Source: Prevotellaceae bacterium | Lineage (GTDB): Bacteria > Bacteroidota > Bacteroidia > Bacteroidales > Bacteroidaceae | DNA length: 15,750 nt | Reading direction: 5' to 3' | Assembly (NCBI GenBank): GCA_030523505.1 | Contig: JAUNIK010000012.1 | Location: forward strand, 1 to 15,750 | Part shown: positions 15,382-15,750 of the stretch, piece after piece | Numbering within the stretch: position 1 is the first letter of the stretch | Layout of the letters: each line of letters starts with the position of its first letter | Translations under genes and position numbers: made by a program | Notes under the pieces: model-generated | Databases searched by the model: none | Seen by the model: only the letters and a program-made list of their open reading frames with translations | Told to the model about the DNA's origin: nothing

Positions 15382-15732
15382 TTATTGTTTTTTGTTTTTT
15401 ACTATACTCGTTAATATCTTTATTATCTCTTCACAATCGACAATGATACTTGAAAACAGACGATCATCAATATACCCAGTGTTGTGGAGTAGCCTCAACC
15501 AATAATCGGTTTCGCATGCTTCCTTGAGTGATATTGACATTTTTGCGACAAAATCGGCAGTGCTGATTCCTTGAAGAGCCTCGCATACATTGGCACCAAT
15601 ACTTGTTCCACTGCGGAATACCTGTTTAGACATTATATACTCCTGCTTCTCATTTGTGAGATACTTGTACATATTTACAATTCTCACAGCAAAAGCAAAG
15701 CTCTTATCCTTTATTATGTTATCAGTCTTCAC
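15382..15732 (-). CDS. Four-helix bundle protein (S23 / rRNA intervening-sequence family)
   Basis: A 116-residue, all-helical protein of the family first seen inside 23S rRNA intervening sequences. Its molecular role is not settled; crystal structures of relatives show a pentameric four-helix bundle. Diagnostic features are KSFAFAVRIVNMYKYL (about 10-25), the strongly conserved RSGTSIGANVCEALQG (about 40-55), and KMSISLKEACETDYWLRLL. There is no rRNA in the window, so this is a free-standing copy. The start is taken as GTG at 15732 because MKTDNIIKDKSF matches the usual length. The frame stays open to the window edge (six more codons), so an upstream start outside the window cannot be excluded. 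Confidence 0.85.
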   Translation of the reverse strand: MKTDNIIKDKSFAFAVRIVNMYKYLTNEKQEYIMSKQVFRSGTSIGANVCEALQGISTADFVAKMSISLKEACETDYWLRLLHNTGYIDDRLFSSIIVDCEEIIKILTSIVKNKKQ

Positions 15733-15750
15733 AAACCTAAAATTATCAAT

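Overview
The window looks like chromosomal DNA of a Bacteroidales bacterium, most likely in or near Prevotellaceae. Several intergenic regions carry Bacteroidetes-type promoters (TTTG, about 20 nt, then TAnnTTTG), genes lack clear Shine-Dalgarno sequences, and the order purH-mreB-mreC-mreD-mrdA-rodA is one I associate with this phylum. The species assignment is an inference; no rRNA or other taxonomic marker is present.

Layout. Positions 1-5679 (minus strand) hold a cell-shape and wall-elongation cluster. In transcription order it is a stand-alone IMP cyclohydrolase (purH N-terminal domain only), mreB, mreC, mreD, mrdA (PBP2) and the start of rodA, which runs off the left edge. A 274-bp MITE-like element (331-604) sits between mrdA and rodA. 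Positions 5680-6477 contain no convincing protein gene but hold the best non-coding signal in the window. This is a minus-strand transcription unit of about 260 nt with a near-consensus promoter (6160-6191), several competing helices, a possible 27-codon ORF and a strong intrinsic terminator (5898-5938). Positions 6478-8516 (plus) hold two overlapping glycosyltransferase genes (GT4 then GT2). A second, shorter copy of the MITE-like element (8524-8677, inverted) lies just after the GT2 stop codon, followed by a bidirectional terminator.

Positions 8772-9746 (minus) encode a secreted M23 (LytM) peptidase with a C-terminal LysM domain, divergent from recG (9927-12035, plus). Positions 12155-15284 (minus) hold an arabinose pair, araA then araB, 7 nt apart and ended by a hairpin shared with the recG end. 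The right edge has a four-helix-bundle (S23/IVS-like) gene (15382-15732) starting with GTG.

How the genes relate. MreB/C/D with PBP2 and RodA form the elongasome that directs lateral wall synthesis, and the M23/LysM protein probably acts on the same peptidoglycan. The glycosyltransferases probably make a surface or capsular glycan. AraA and AraB convert L-arabinose to L-ribulose and then to L-ribulose-5-phosphate.

The most unusual items are the pair of MITE-like elements, which share exact ends but have unrelated hairpin arms; the structured RNA upstream of purH; and the purH gene reduced to one domain.
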